Assembly (NCBI GenBank): GCA_003255745.1
Contig: QKYL01000187.1
Coordinates: 18,397 to 82,396 of the forward strand
DNA from: Paracoccus saliphilus
GTDB lineage: Bacteria > Pseudomonadota > Alphaproteobacteria > Rhodobacterales > Rhodobacteraceae
Direction of reading: 5' to 3'
DNA: 64,000 nt
The first letter of the stretch is position 1. Every line of letters starts with the position of its first letter. Under the pieces are notes generated by a model that made no database searches, was not told the origin of the DNA, and was given only the letters and a program-made list of their open reading frames with translations. Shown one piece after another: positions 23,741 through 33,265 of the stretch. A program made the position numbers and the translations under genes.

Positions 23741-25929
23741 CGCCAGAACCTCCCCCAGCCTTCGTAAAGATCGACCGTGTGGCTGTCGCGCACCCGGTCG
23801 TAAAGCCGGCCGTTCACGTTCAGCCGCGCTCCGCCATCCCGTGACAACGACCGCAGGTTGGTGGAAACCCGGTCGCGCGAGGCCTGACCGGTGGCCCAGC
23901 CAATCGGGATCGACAGCGTGATTCCCTTGTCAAAGCTGCCCTCGCCGAACTCGTCGGCGCTGAGGTCGGTCTTGGTCGCATAGGCACCGACCTGCCAGCC
24001 ATTAGCGAATTCGCGCGCCAGCGTCACCGTGGCCCCCACGTCGCCGGCCAGGTACTTGCCCACGTCCAACTGGGCGGTAAAGCCTTCGGTGAATTCGTAA
24101 TAGGCCGAGACATGGCCGGTCGTGACCTCGTAGTCGCGGAAGTCGAAAAGCTGGTCGAAGTCGCGCTTTCTGACGCGGTTGACCTCGGCTCCGAATGCCA
24201 GTTGGGAATTGGCGGGCTTCCACAGCGCCTCGGTTGAGACGCCACCGAAGGACCGCTCCAGCAGGCCGATCGTCACGCGGGTATAGACCGTCGATGTGGG
24301 CTTGGCATACCAGGCCAGGGTCGCCTCGGGGATCACCGGGCTGGAATTCCCGGTATACATCCGCGTGTCCGACCGCACCCGCGGCACGCCTTCGGGCGTG
24401 GTTTCCAGACTGGGATCGGCCTCGTATTCCTCGGGCGTGTAATATTCACCGCGCGTGCCGGGCAGACCGATGGCGGGACCGCGTTGGCCGATATCGCCGA
24501 AGGCCCGCTGGCGCAGCGCCCCGGTGGCGACCAGGCCCGGAGTGATCTCGTAGCTGGCGCGGGCTTCGGCGCCGACCTCGTGGGTCAGCCCGTCCTCGGC
24601 GCTGAAGATGCCCAGATCCAGGTAGGGCTTCACCGACCAGCGGAAGCGCGGATAGATCCCGTCCGTGGGCACCAGCCCCGGCGCGCGGGGCGGGGCATCG
24701 GTCAGGCTGGCCGCGGCCGCGATCCGGGCGGCATCGGTGTTCTCCAGCCGCTCGACATCCGAGCGGCGCAGGGTGACCGATGACGTGGGCATCCCGTCGG
24801 TGGTCGATGTGATCACGAAGGTCTCGACCGAAGGCGGCAGCGCGCGGGTCATCAGCCGCGCCGTGCGCCCGATGGCCTCGGCTTGGTTGATGTAGCGCAG
24901 GTTGCGCAGCCGGACCTCGGCCCGGTTTGCCGACAGGGCCATCGATTCCAGCCGCTGGCCTTCCTTGGCCATGGCGTCGCCAAGCGCCTTCTGGATCGCA
25001 GGTTGCGCCGTCGGGTCCTGGGACCAGGCGCCGGACCAGCCTTCGGGATCGGCCGCGGGGGACGGACGCGGACGCACCGGCGCAGGGGCCTTTTCGAGGC
25101 CCGAGGGATAAGCCGCCTCGCGCGGGTTCAGCGCGACCGTGACCTGGGCACCGATCGTCTCGCCGCCAATGGCGTAGATTCCGGCCGAGTAATTGCGGCC
25201 GATCTGATAGTTGGCGGCCAGGTTCAGCTTGCTGCCAGGTTCCTTGCCCTGCTGGAACTCCCGGCCGTTGCTGTAGCGGGCCTGGTACCTGTCGTGGGAA
25301 TATTCCGCGACCAGGTTCAGCTTGTTGTTCACCTGCCAGCTGACGGAGCCGAAAGGCTTGGCGCCGCCGCTGAACCACTGGTCCACGTTCGGGGTACCAC
25401 CATTGTCGTTGACATCGATGACGCGCGGCTTGCCGGCCAGCGCACCCCAGCCCAAACCCGCGCTGACGCGGATCGAGGGCGTCACCGACCGCGTTGCGAC
25501 AATGTATTCGCCCGAATAAACGCCCGTCCCCAGAAAGTCCTGCAACCCCACCGCGACCGCAGGGCGCCATCCCTCTTCGCCCAGCACCTGATAGCGCAGG
25601 TCCAGCGAGCGGTCCGAAATGAAACCTTCGTTGCGATAGTCGTTGATGCCGTCAACGCGGGCATAGCGCAGCACCCCCGTCAGCCCCGGCAGCGCCTGGA
25701 AGAAGACGTTGCCGCGCCGCGCATAGTCGGACCAGGACAGCGTCGCGCCCAGGGTGCCGTCGGGCAGGGTTTCCGCTGTCGGCGTGTCGATCCCGCCGGG
25801 CAGGCCATAGGTGGACATCGCGCGTCCCAGCAGCGGGTCCGCGGTTGCGGTGCCGCTGCCTGACCCAAGCACCAGGGTGATCGGCAGGGTGGTCGCCATC
25901 AGCTGGCGGATAAGGCGCGATCGGCGCAT
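23737..25929 (-). CDS. yjbH: YjbH family outer-membrane protein
   Basis: This 730-residue protein belongs to the YjbH (DUF940) family of outer-membrane beta-barrel proteins linked to exopolysaccharide. A signal peptide (residues 1-30, ATA-DP) is followed by STYGLPGGIDTPTAETLPDG, the family opening. Many amphipathic strand-like segments follow, such as SVSWQVNNKLNLVAEYSHDR, and the C-terminus ends in WGRFWR. It is upstream of yjbF and overlaps it by 4 nt. yjbE and yjbG homologues are not present nearby. Confidence 0.88.
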   Translation of the reverse strand: MRRSRLIRQLMATTLPITLVLGSGSGTATADPLLGRAMSTYGLPGGIDTPTAETLPDGTLGATLSWSDYARRGNVFFQALPGLTGVLRYARVDGINDYRNEGFISDRSLDLRYQVLGEEGWRPAVAVGLQDFLGTGVYSGEYIVATRSVTPSIRVSAGLGWGALAGKPRVIDVNDNGGTPNVDQWFSGGAKPFGSVSWQVNNKLNLVAEYSHDRYQARYSNGREFQQGKEPGSKLNLAANYQIGRNYSAGIYAIGGETIGAQVTVALNPREAAYPSGLEKAPAPVRPRPSPAADPEGWSGAWSQDPTAQPAIQKALGDAMAKEGQRLESMALSANRAEVRLRNLRYINQAEAIGRTARLMTRALPPSVETFVITSTTDGMPTSSVTLRRSDVERLENTDAARIAAAASLTDAPPRAPGLVPTDGIYPRFRWSVKPYLDLGIFSAEDGLTHEVGAEARASYEITPGLVATGALRQRAFGDIGQRGPAIGLPGTRGEYYTPEEYEADPSLETTPEGVPRVRSDTRMYTGNSSPVIPEATLAWYAKPTSTVYTRVTIGLLERSFGGVSTEALWKPANSQLAFGAEVNRVRKRDFDQLFDFRDYEVTTGHVSAYYEFTEGFTAQLDVGKYLAGDVGATVTLAREFANGWQVGAYATKTDLSADEFGEGSFDKGITLSIPIGWATGQASRDRVSTNLRSLSRDGGARLNVNGRLYDRVRDSHTVDLYEGWGRFWR

Positions 25930-26043
25930 CGGCGGGCTTCCTTTCGGCAGGCGGAGCGATCCGGGGGGCAGGGCGTCCCCCTTTGAAGTGGCAGGCTTTC
26001 CGGCACGGATCGAGACACGAGATCGTGACCGCGCGGGGCGGGA

Positions 26044-26643
26044 TCAGCCGGCGGGCGTCTTGGCCGGTTCCTGGGCTGCCGCCGTGGCGGGCGCGGGCGC
26101 AGCAGCGGGCGCAGGTTGGGCAGGGGTCCCGCAGCCGGTATGGCTCTGGCCGCTGACAGTCAGACGCGCGGTCAGCGGAAAGCGTTTGCCAGACATGCTG
26201 TCCCGGCACCTGGCCGCGCGCAGGTTCACGACGAAAGGCCGGCCTTCCAGCACCCCGATATATTCCACGCCGTTGTTGAAGGTCAGGCGGTTGACCTGGA
26301 TCTGCCGCCCCTCCTCGTCCTCGGGCGTGCGGTAGGTGGCCGTGTTCCCGGCGATGTCGACGCTCCAGAAAGGCTCGTTCCCGCGCGCGGCGAACGCGGT
26401 GTTGCGATAGGTCAGCGGCTCGACGGTGGGCACGGGCTTGGGGGCCGCGCCGCCGGTTTCGATCGGTTGAACCAGGGGCGAGACGGCAGGCGGGCGCGGA
26501 CCTTCGGGAACCTCGGGTTCCGCCGCGCCGGCATCAAGACCGATATTGCGGCGCAGGTCGGTCATGGCCGTGCTGTCGCAGGCGGCCAGGGGAAGGGACA
26601 TCAGCGCAAGAAGCGCGAAGCGCGGGAACAGACGCGGAAACAT
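26044..26643 (-). CDS. lipoprotein with COG3650-like domain
   Basis: The 199-residue precursor has a lipoprotein signal ending SLPLAAC (Cys22). A proline-rich linker is followed by a domain with AARGNEPFWSVDIAG near residue 87 and GVEYIGVLEGRPFVVNL, typical of envelope lipoproteins grouped as COG3650 and near MliC-type lysozyme inhibitors. The C-terminus is a low-complexity Pro/Ala tail (about 30 residues). Function is unknown; lysozyme inhibition is only a possibility. It lies 114 bp upstream of yjbH on the same strand. Confidence 0.7.
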   Translation of the reverse strand: MFPRLFPRFALLALMSLPLAACDSTAMTDLRRNIGLDAGAAEPEVPEGPRPPAVSPLVQPIETGGAAPKPVPTVEPLTYRNTAFAARGNEPFWSVDIAGNTATYRTPEDEEGRQIQVNRLTFNNGVEYIGVLEGRPFVVNLRAARCRDSMSGKRFPLTARLTVSGQSHTGCGTPAQPAPAAAPAPATAAAQEPAKTPAG

Positions 26644-26900
26644 GGGGCTTTGGCCTTCTGGTGCGGTCGGGATCACTGTTGAACCAGCGTTACCAACCAC
26701 ACGCCCGGCGGGCAAGCGGTTCGCCCAAGGCCCGGCCGCGGCTGCGCAGGCCCCCGCCAAAGGCGGAGAACCGACCAGCCAACCACGACAAAGAAATAAT
26801 GTTTGTTTATTTGGCGGGCCAAATATGCGTCGATCCTGTTTTCCAAGTTGTGTTAAAAGGGAAAGCCGGAAAGGTTGAAGTAGAAGAAACCTCCCTCACG

Positions 26901-28001
26901 ATGAGCTTCATGACGTCGCCTGCGCGCCCTCGACTGTTAGCCAACGCATCCCACGAGGTGGTCGAGTTCTCGTGGACGGATGGGCGGATGGCGCAGGCGA
27001 TCGCCGGTTTCGACTGGTCCAGAACCCCGCTGGGGCCGATCGGGGGCTGGCCGGTGTCGATGATGGCGGCTCTGCGCATCATGCTGGGGCAGCGCCACCC
27101 GGTCTGCATGTTCTGGGGACCTGATTTGATCCTGCTGTACAACGACGCCTATGCACCCGCGCTGGGTCGCAGGGAGGCGCGGGCCTTGGGTCAGCCCTTC
27201 CGCCGGATCTGGGCCGATATCTGGGACGAGGTGCAGCCGCTGGTCGACGAGGCCCTGTCAGGGCGCGGCACCTATTCCGAGGAAATGCGCCTGATCATGA
27301 CCCGCAACGGGTTCGAAGAGGAAACCTTCTGGACCTTCAGCTATAACCCTCTTTACGACAACGACGGCAGGGTGGCGGGGCTGATGGCGATCACGGTCGA
27401 GGTCACGCCGGTGGTGATGGCGCGGCGCAACCAGCAGATCATGCAGCAGGAATTACTGCACCGGGTCAAGAACATCCTGTCGGTCACCTCCACCGTCGTG
27501 ACCTCCAGCCTGCGCACCGCCGGCAGCATCGAGGAGGCGCGCGACAGCGTCGGCGCCCGCATCATGGCCTTGGCACGGTCGCAGGGTTTGTTCACCGGCC
27601 TTGGCCATTGTGCCGACATCACCGAAGTGACGGCCCAGGCCATCGGGGCACATCTGGACGGCAGCGACCGCATCCGCCTGTCCGGTCCTTCGGTGCCGCT
27701 CAGTTCGCAGCAGGCGGTGGGGGTTTCACTGGCGCTTTACGAACTGGCGACGAACGCGGCCAAATACGGGGCCCTGTCGGTCCCCGAGGGCGCGGTTGAC
27801 CTGTGGTGGTCGGTGGAGGGCAACGATTTCGAACTGGACTGGCGCGAAAGCGGCGGGCCCGGGGTCGTCGCGCCCGAGCACGAGGGCTTTGGGTCCAGGC
27901 TGGTCAACGCCATCGTCCCCGCCTATTTCGACGGCGAAGGGCAGACCGAATACCTTGATGACGGCCTGCATTACTGGCTGCGCGGGCGGCTGACGCCCTG
28001 A
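26901..28001 (+). CDS. orphan HWE-type sensor histidine kinase
   Basis: The 366-residue soluble kinase has an N-terminal PAS domain (about residues 30-170, with [17 protein letters not shown] and [14 protein letters not shown]). An HWE/HisKA_2 dimerisation domain has the phospho-acceptor His187 in [14 protein letters not shown]. The HATPase region has the N-box [12 protein letters not shown] and [12 protein letters not shown]. No response regulator is adjacent. The start is uncertain: 26901 gives the family N-terminus, while ATG at 26799 would extend into an AT-rich stretch that I take as promoter. The gene ends 4 nt from sdaA, convergent. Confidence 0.85.
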   Translation: MSFMTSPARPRLLANASHEVVEFSWTDGRMAQAIAGFDWSRTPLGPIGGWPVSMMAALRIMLGQRHPVCMFWGPDLILLYNDAYAPALGRREARALGQPFRRIWADIWDEVQPLVDEALSGRGTYSEEMRLIMTRNGFEEETFWTFSYNPLYDNDGRVAGLMAITVEVTPVVMARRNQQIMQQELLHRVKNILSVTSTVVTSSLRTAGSIEEARDSVGARIMALARSQGLFTGLGHCADITEVTAQAIGAHLDGSDRIRLSGPSVPLSSQQAVGVSLALYELATNAAKYGALSVPEGAVDLWWSVEGNDFELDWRESGGPGVVAPEHEGFGSRLVNAIVPAYFDGEGQTEYLDDGLHYWLRGRLTP

Positions 28002-28005
28002 CGCC

Positions 28006-29388
28006 TCAGCAGTTGGGGACATTGACGGCCAGACCGCCAAGCGAGGTTTCCTTGTATTTCTCGGACATGTCGCGGCCGGTCTGGCGCATTGTCTCGATGG
28101 CGGCGTCCAGGGGCACGATGTGACTGCCGTCCCCGCGCAGCGCCAGACTGGCGGCGCTGACGGCCTTGATCGCGCCCAGGCCGTTCCGTTCGATGCAGGG
28201 CACCTGAACCAGCCCGCGCACGGGGTCGCAGGTCATCCCCAGGTGATGTTCCAGCGCAATCTCGGCAGCGTTCTCGATCTGGCGGGGGGTGCCGCCCAGG
28301 ACCGCGGCCAGGCCCGCCGCCGCCATGGCGCTGGCGCTGCCGACCTCGGCCTGGCAGCCGCATTCCGCACCCGAGATGGACGCGTTGTGCTTGATCAACC
28401 CGCCCACAGCCGCCGCCGTCAGCAGGAAATCGGGCAGCAGCCGGTCGGACGCGCCGGGCACGTGGTCCAGCCAATAGCGGATGACGGCGGGCACCGTGCC
28501 GGCCGCGCCGTTGGTTGGGGCGGTGACGACGGCGCCGCCGGCCGCGTTTTCCTCGTTCACGGCCATGGCATAGATCGACATCCAGTCGTTGATCACATGC
28601 GGCGCGGTCAGGTTCATGCCCCGCTCGGCCAGCAGCTTTTCGTGGATGCCGCGCGCGCGGCGGCGGACGTTCAGCCCGCCGGGCAGCGTACCCTCGGCCG
28701 CCAGCCCCCGGTCCATGCAGTCGCGCATGGCGGACCAGATCCGCATCAGCCCCTGGTGCAATTCAGGGGGCGAACGGAAACACAGCTCGTTCTCCTCCTT
28801 CATGCGGGCGATCGACTTGCCCGAGGCCTCGGCCATGGCCAGCATCTGGTCGGCGGTGGCAAAGGGAAAGGGAACGCTGGACGAGGCGTCGCTGCGGTCC
28901 TCGTCCCGGCTGCGGACCAGCTCTTCGTCCGTCATCACGAAGCCGCCGCCGATCGAGTAGAAGACCTGCTGAAGGATCACGTCCCCCTGCGCATCGATGG
29001 CCGACAGCGACATGCCGTTGGCATGGCCGGGCAGGACGGTGTCATAGTCGAAACGCAGGTCACGGTCGGGATCGAAGGCCAGCGGCCCAAGGTCCGGCGG
29101 TGTCAGCTGGTGCGTCTGGCGGTTCTGCGCCAGGGCGGCCTCGGCCGCATCCATGTCAATGCTGGCCGGGGTGAAGCCTGCAAGACCAAGAATCGTGGCA
29201 CGGTCGGTGGCGTGGCCCTTGCCGGTAAAGGCCAGGCTGCCGTGCAGGCTGGCGCGCAGGCCGTGTGCTTGGAATGGCTGCTGGCGCAGCATGTCCAGAA
29301 ACCGTGCCGCAGCCACCATCGGCCCCATCGTATGAGACGATGATGGCCCCACGCCCAGCTTGAACAGATCGAAAACCGACAGGAACAT
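28006..29388 (-). CDS. sdaA: L-serine ammonia-lyase (iron-sulfur type)
   Basis: This single-chain serine deaminase converts L-serine to pyruvate and ammonia. The 460-residue protein has the N-terminal beta domain with [20 protein letters not shown]. The alpha domain has [18 protein letters not shown], and [18 protein letters not shown] supplies the iron-sulfur cluster cysteines. It ends with a C-terminal cysteine (VPNC), as in enzymes whose tail enters the active site. The ATG at 29388 follows an AGAGGGG site. It is divergent from dusB. Confidence 0.95.
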   Translation of the reverse strand: MFLSVFDLFKLGVGPSSSHTMGPMVAAARFLDMLRQQPFQAHGLRASLHGSLAFTGKGHATDRATILGLAGFTPASIDMDAAEAALAQNRQTHQLTPPDLGPLAFDPDRDLRFDYDTVLPGHANGMSLSAIDAQGDVILQQVFYSIGGGFVMTDEELVRSRDEDRSDASSSVPFPFATADQMLAMAEASGKSIARMKEENELCFRSPPELHQGLMRIWSAMRDCMDRGLAAEGTLPGGLNVRRRARGIHEKLLAERGMNLTAPHVINDWMSIYAMAVNEENAAGGAVVTAPTNGAAGTVPAVIRYWLDHVPGASDRLLPDFLLTAAAVGGLIKHNASISGAECGCQAEVGSASAMAAAGLAAVLGGTPRQIENAAEIALEHHLGMTCDPVRGLVQVPCIERNGLGAIKAVSAASLALRGDGSHIVPLDAAIETMRQTGRDMSEKYKETSLGGLAVNVPNC

Positions 29389-29520
29389 GGCAACCCCTCT
29401 TGCGCTTGTTGCGCCATCCAATCACGACGGGCTCGGCACCGCCATGCCTGCCCGTCATTCGTCCAAGGGTTGCACCGGACAACCTTGAACGACGCCTGAT
29501 GAAAAAATACGCAGGCTGAC

Positions 29521-29531
29521 TATACTATAGG
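29521..29531 (+). promoter_or_regulatory. candidate -10 region for the dusB-ntr operon
   Basis: TATACTATAGG lies about 90 nt upstream of dusB in an AT-rich patch that follows TTGAAC (29485-29490) and TGATGAAAAAATACG. The TATACT hexamer matches a sigma70 -10; the -35 spacing is not ideal. It is the best promoter candidate for the dusB-ntrBC transcript. Confidence 0.4.
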
Positions 29532-29617
29532 CAACTGGGACCAGCCTGCGAAACGGGCAGGCCGGGTGCCCGCTGCCCTTCTTGCAGGCGGACCGCCCCA
29601 AGGTGAAGGAACATGAT

Positions 29618-30622
29618 ATGCGCTTGCCCGACCCGATCCTGCTTGGCGACACGCCCCTTGGCCCGCCGGTGTTTCTGGCACCGATGGCGGGGATCACCGA
29701 CGTGCCGTTCCGCCGGGCCGTGGCGCGGTTCGGTGCCGGGCTGATGGTCAGCGAGATGGTCGCCTCGACCGAAATGGTGACGCCGCGCCCCTCGACCCGC
29801 GCCGCCGTCCGCGCCAAGGCCCTGACCGAGGGCGTGCTGCCCGTCAGCGTCCAGATCGCCGGGCGCGAGGCCGCGCCCATGGCCGAAACCGCGCGCATCG
29901 TCCAAGGCATGGGGGCGCGCGTCATCGACATCAACATGGGCTGCCCTGCCAAGAAGGTCACCGGCGGGCTGTCGGGCGCCGCGCTGATGCGCAACCTGGA
30001 TCACGCGCTGTCGCTGATCGAGGCGGTGGTGGGGGCCGTGCAGGTGCCCGTGACGCTGAAGATGCGCCTTGGCTGGGACGCGGACTGCCTGAACGCCGCC
30101 GCCCTGTCGGCGCGGGCGCGGGATGCGGGGGTGGCGATGCTGACCGTGCATGGCCGGACGCGGGCGCAGTTCTACAAGGGAATGGCGGATTGGGGCGCGA
30201 TCCGCGCGGTGGCAAACCTGCCCGACCGGCCGCCGCTGGTCGCCAATGGCGACGTGGTGGACGCGGCCAGCGCGCGGGCCGCGCTGGCGGGGTCGGGGGC
30301 CGATGCGGTCATGGTCGGGCGCGGGGCGCAGGGGCGGCCCTGGGTGCTGGCGCGGATCGCCCATGATCTGTGGGGATGCCCGGCCCCGGCGGTCCCCCAA
30401 GGCGCGGCCCTGGCCGATCTGGTCGAGGAGCATTACGAGGACATGCTGGATTTCTATGGCCTCGAACTGGGGCTGCGCGTGGCGCGCAAGCATCTGGGTT
30501 GGTATGCCGAGGCGAATGGCGCCCCTCTGCGGGCCGAGATGCTGCGGGCCGAGACGCAGGCCCAGGCCGTGGCGCTGATCCGCCGCGCCTTTGCCGACGC
30601 AGCCGGAGAGTTCGCCGCATGA
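29618..30622 (+). CDS. dusB: tRNA dihydrouridine synthase (NifR3 type)
   Basis: DusB reduces specific uridines in tRNA to dihydrouridine using FMN and NAD(P)H. The 334-residue protein has FLAPMAGITDVPFRRAV near residue 19, the catalytic Cys109 in INMGCPAKKVTGG, LTVHGRTRAQFYKG, and VANGDVVDAASA. A GAAGGA site supports the start at 29618. It is the first gene of the classical nifR3-ntrB-ntrC order, and ntrB begins within its stop codon. Confidence 0.95.
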   Translation: MRLPDPILLGDTPLGPPVFLAPMAGITDVPFRRAVARFGAGLMVSEMVASTEMVTPRPSTRAAVRAKALTEGVLPVSVQIAGREAAPMAETARIVQGMGARVIDINMGCPAKKVTGGLSGAALMRNLDHALSLIEAVVGAVQVPVTLKMRLGWDADCLNAAALSARARDAGVAMLTVHGRTRAQFYKGMADWGAIRAVANLPDRPPLVANGDVVDAASARAALAGSGADAVMVGRGAQGRPWVLARIAHDLWGCPAPAVPQGAALADLVEEHYEDMLDFYGLELGLRVARKHLGWYAEANGAPLRAEMLRAETQAQAVALIRRAFADAAGEFAA

Positions 30623-31731
30623 GCTGCCCCCGGCCCCAGGATTTCCGCATGGCGGAGCCCGGACCGGGCTGGGAGGCGCTGCCGCTGCCCGCGTTGATCC
30701 TGGACGGGCAGGGGCGCGTGGCCGCGATGAATGACGCGGCCGAGATCTGGCTGAACATGTCGCGAAATTCGCTGCTGGGTCGCCTGCTGGACGAGGACGA
30801 GATGGCCACCCGGCTGCGCATCCAGCCGAGCCTGCGCCCCCTGGTCGACCGTATCCGCGTTGTCGAGGAGGCGCTGTACCAGCCCGATGTCAGCTTCGAG
30901 ATCGGCGACCGCGCAGGTGGCCACCAGCCGCGTCGGGCGGCCGTGCATGCGGCCCCGGCGCCGGGCGGCCAGGGCGCCTGCAGCCTGCTGATCGTCCCCG
31001 CCGAGGACAGCGCCCGCCAGAGCCGCAACGTCCGCAGCGCCGCCCGCAGCGCCATCGGCATGGCCGAGATGCTGGCGCACGAGATCAAGAATCCCCTGGC
31101 GGGCATCCGGGGTGCCGCGCAGCTGATGGCGATGAACGCCACGCCCGAGGACCGCGAAATGGCCGAGATGATCGTCAGCGAGTCGCGCCGGATCGTCGCG
31201 CTGCTGGATCAGGTCGAACGCTTTGGCGACACTTCTGCGCCCCGGCTGGGGGCGCTGAACCTGCATGACGTGCTGGAGCAGGTGCGCCGCTCGGCCGCGG
31301 TGGGGTTCGCGCGCGACGTGGCGATCGTCACCGACTACGATCCGTCGCTGCCCATGGCGCTGGCTGATTCGGACCAGCTGATGCAGGTTTGCCTGAACCT
31401 GGTGAAGAACGCGTCCGAGGCGCTGGCCGGCAAGGCGGGCGGAGTGATCCGGCTGCACAGCTTCTACGACCACACGCTGCGCCTGCCCCCGGACGCCGAC
31501 GACCCGACCGGCCGCCCGCTGCCCCTGCAGATCGAGATCGAGGACAACGGCCCTGGCTTTCCCCCCGCCATCGCGGATCAGGTTTTCGAGCCCTTCGTGT
31601 CGGGCCGCGAGAACGGCACCGGGCTGGGCCTGGCGCTGGTCAGCAAGATCATCACCGACCACGGCGCGCTGATCCGCGTGGACAGCCGCCCCGGCCGCAC
31701 CGTGTTTCGACTTTCCCTGCCCAAGGCATAA
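30619..31731 (+). CDS. ntrB: nitrogen regulation sensor kinase NtrB
   Basis: NtrB phosphorylates or dephosphorylates NtrC according to nitrogen status, normally through PII. The 370-residue cytoplasmic protein has an N-terminal PAS-like region (about 20-130), the H-box MLAHEIKNPLAGIRGAAQL with His154, the N-box LNLVKNASEAL, and G-boxes IEDNGPGFPP and GTGLGLALVSKII. Its start overlaps the dusB stop (ATGA), and ntrC follows 12 nt after its own stop. Confidence 0.95.
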   Translation: MSCPRPQDFRMAEPGPGWEALPLPALILDGQGRVAAMNDAAEIWLNMSRNSLLGRLLDEDEMATRLRIQPSLRPLVDRIRVVEEALYQPDVSFEIGDRAGGHQPRRAAVHAAPAPGGQGACSLLIVPAEDSARQSRNVRSAARSAIGMAEMLAHEIKNPLAGIRGAAQLMAMNATPEDREMAEMIVSESRRIVALLDQVERFGDTSAPRLGALNLHDVLEQVRRSAAVGFARDVAIVTDYDPSLPMALADSDQLMQVCLNLVKNASEALAGKAGGVIRLHSFYDHTLRLPPDADDPTGRPLPLQIEIEDNGPGFPPAIADQVFEPFVSGRENGTGLGLALVSKIITDHGALIRVDSRPGRTVFRLSLPKA

Positions 31732-31743
31732 GGACCTGACCCC

Positions 31744-33192
31744 ATGGACGGAACCGTTCTGATCGCCGACGACGACCGCACCATCCGCACGGTGCTGACG
31801 CAGGCGCTGACCCGCGCCGGGTGCCGGGTGCATGCCACGGGCAGCCTGGCGCAGCTGTCGAAATGGGTCGAGGAGGGGCGGGGCGATCTGGTTATCACCG
31901 ACGTGATGATGCCCGACGGCAACGGCATCGACCGCATCCCGGCCATCCGGGAGGCGCGGCCCGACCTGCCGGTGATCGTGATCTCGGCCCAGAACACCAT
32001 CGTCACCGCGATCCGCGCGACCGAGGCCGAGGCTTTCGAATACCTGCCCAAGCCTTTCGACCTGCCCGACCTGATGTCCAAGGCGAACCTGGCCCTGTCG
32101 CGCCGCCCGCGCCGCTCGGACACGGTTTCCGAGCCGCTGCCCGCGCCCCGCGAGGCGGCCGATCCCGCCATGCCGTTGATCGGGCACGCGCCCAGCATGC
32201 AGGCGCTGTTCCGCATGGTGGCGCGGGTGCTGAACGCCGATCTGCCGGTGATCATCGCGGGCGAGGCGGGCGTGGGCAAGACCACCATCGCCCGCAGCTT
32301 TCATGAACTGTCGGACCGGCGCGACCGGGGCCTGGCGGTCCTGACCTCGTCGGATGCCGGCGAGGATGCCATCGCACGGGCGGCCGACAAGGCGATGGGC
32401 GGCACCATCGTGATCGAAAATCCGGCCGGCTTCGACAGTGCAGCGCAGGCGCGCCTGATCGGCCTGATCGAGGCGATGGAATCGGGTCCTGACCGCGCGC
32501 AGGCGCCGCGCATCGTGTCGACCACAGGCCCCGACCCGCAGGCTGACGTGGCGGGCGGGCGGCTGCGCTCGGACCTTTATTATCGGCTGGCGGGCGTGAC
32601 GGTCAGCGTGCCGCCCCTGCGCGCGCGGGTGGACGACATCCTGCCGCTGGCCGCCCACCTGCTGGCCCGTGCCGCGGCCCAGGGCCTGCCCGAACGGATG
32701 CTGTCGGACGAGGCCGCCGCGATGCTGCGCGCCCATCCCTTTCCCGGCAACGTTCGAGAGCTGGAAAACATGATGCGCCGCCTGGCCCTGACCGCCAGCG
32801 GCACCGCGATCAGCGTGGCCGAGATGCGCGAGGCGCTGACCCAGCAATCGGGCCTGCGCGTGCAGATGCCTGCCCCGGCGAACTTGTCAGGTCCCGCGCC
32901 GGGCGAACCTGTCGCCATGATCGCGATGCCGTCGGCCCATTCACGCCTGTCGGATTCGGTCGAGGCGCATCTGCAGCGTTATTTCGACCTGCATGGCGAT
33001 GCGCTGCCGCCGCCGGGCCTTTATGACCGCATCCTGCGCGAGGTCGAACGCCCGTTGCTGCAGGTGGCGCTGGATGCGACCGGCGGAAATCAGCTTCGTT
33101 GCGCGGATCTGCTGGGCATCAACCGCAACACGCTGCGCAAGAAGCTGACCGAGCTGAATATCGAGGTGACACGCCGTCGCAAACTGATGTAA
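31744..33192 (+). CDS. ntrC: nitrogen response regulator NtrC, non-sigma54 type
   Basis: The 482-residue regulator has a receiver domain with phospho-acceptor Asp53 and Lys103 (LPKPFD). Walker A is GEAGVGKT (173-180), and a Fis-type helix-turn-helix (GNQLRCADLLGINRNTLRKK) lies near the C-terminus. Two changes stand out: the GAFTGA loop that contacts sigma54 is missing, and Walker B reads GGTIVIEN instead of the usual LFLDE. Rhodobacter capsulatus NtrC, which also lacks GAFTGA, activates the sigma70 holoenzyme, so the same is expected here. Coupled with ntrB upstream. Confidence 0.95.
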   Translation: MDGTVLIADDDRTIRTVLTQALTRAGCRVHATGSLAQLSKWVEEGRGDLVITDVMMPDGNGIDRIPAIREARPDLPVIVISAQNTIVTAIRATEAEAFEYLPKPFDLPDLMSKANLALSRRPRRSDTVSEPLPAPREAADPAMPLIGHAPSMQALFRMVARVLNADLPVIIAGEAGVGKTTIARSFHELSDRRDRGLAVLTSSDAGEDAIARAADKAMGGTIVIENPAGFDSAAQARLIGLIEAMESGPDRAQAPRIVSTTGPDPQADVAGGRLRSDLYYRLAGVTVSVPPLRARVDDILPLAAHLLARAAAQGLPERMLSDEAAAMLRAHPFPGNVRELENMMRRLALTASGTAISVAEMREALTQQSGLRVQMPAPANLSGPAPGEPVAMIAMPSAHSRLSDSVEAHLQRYFDLHGDALPPPGLYDRILREVERPLLQVALDATGGNQLRCADLLGINRNTLRKKLTELNIEVTRRRKLM

Positions 33193-33265
33193 AACCGCCA
33201 CAGGGGGGCAGCGCAAAGGTCACGCGCGCCCGCAGAAAAGCCGCGAAAGACGGCAAGTGGGGTTT

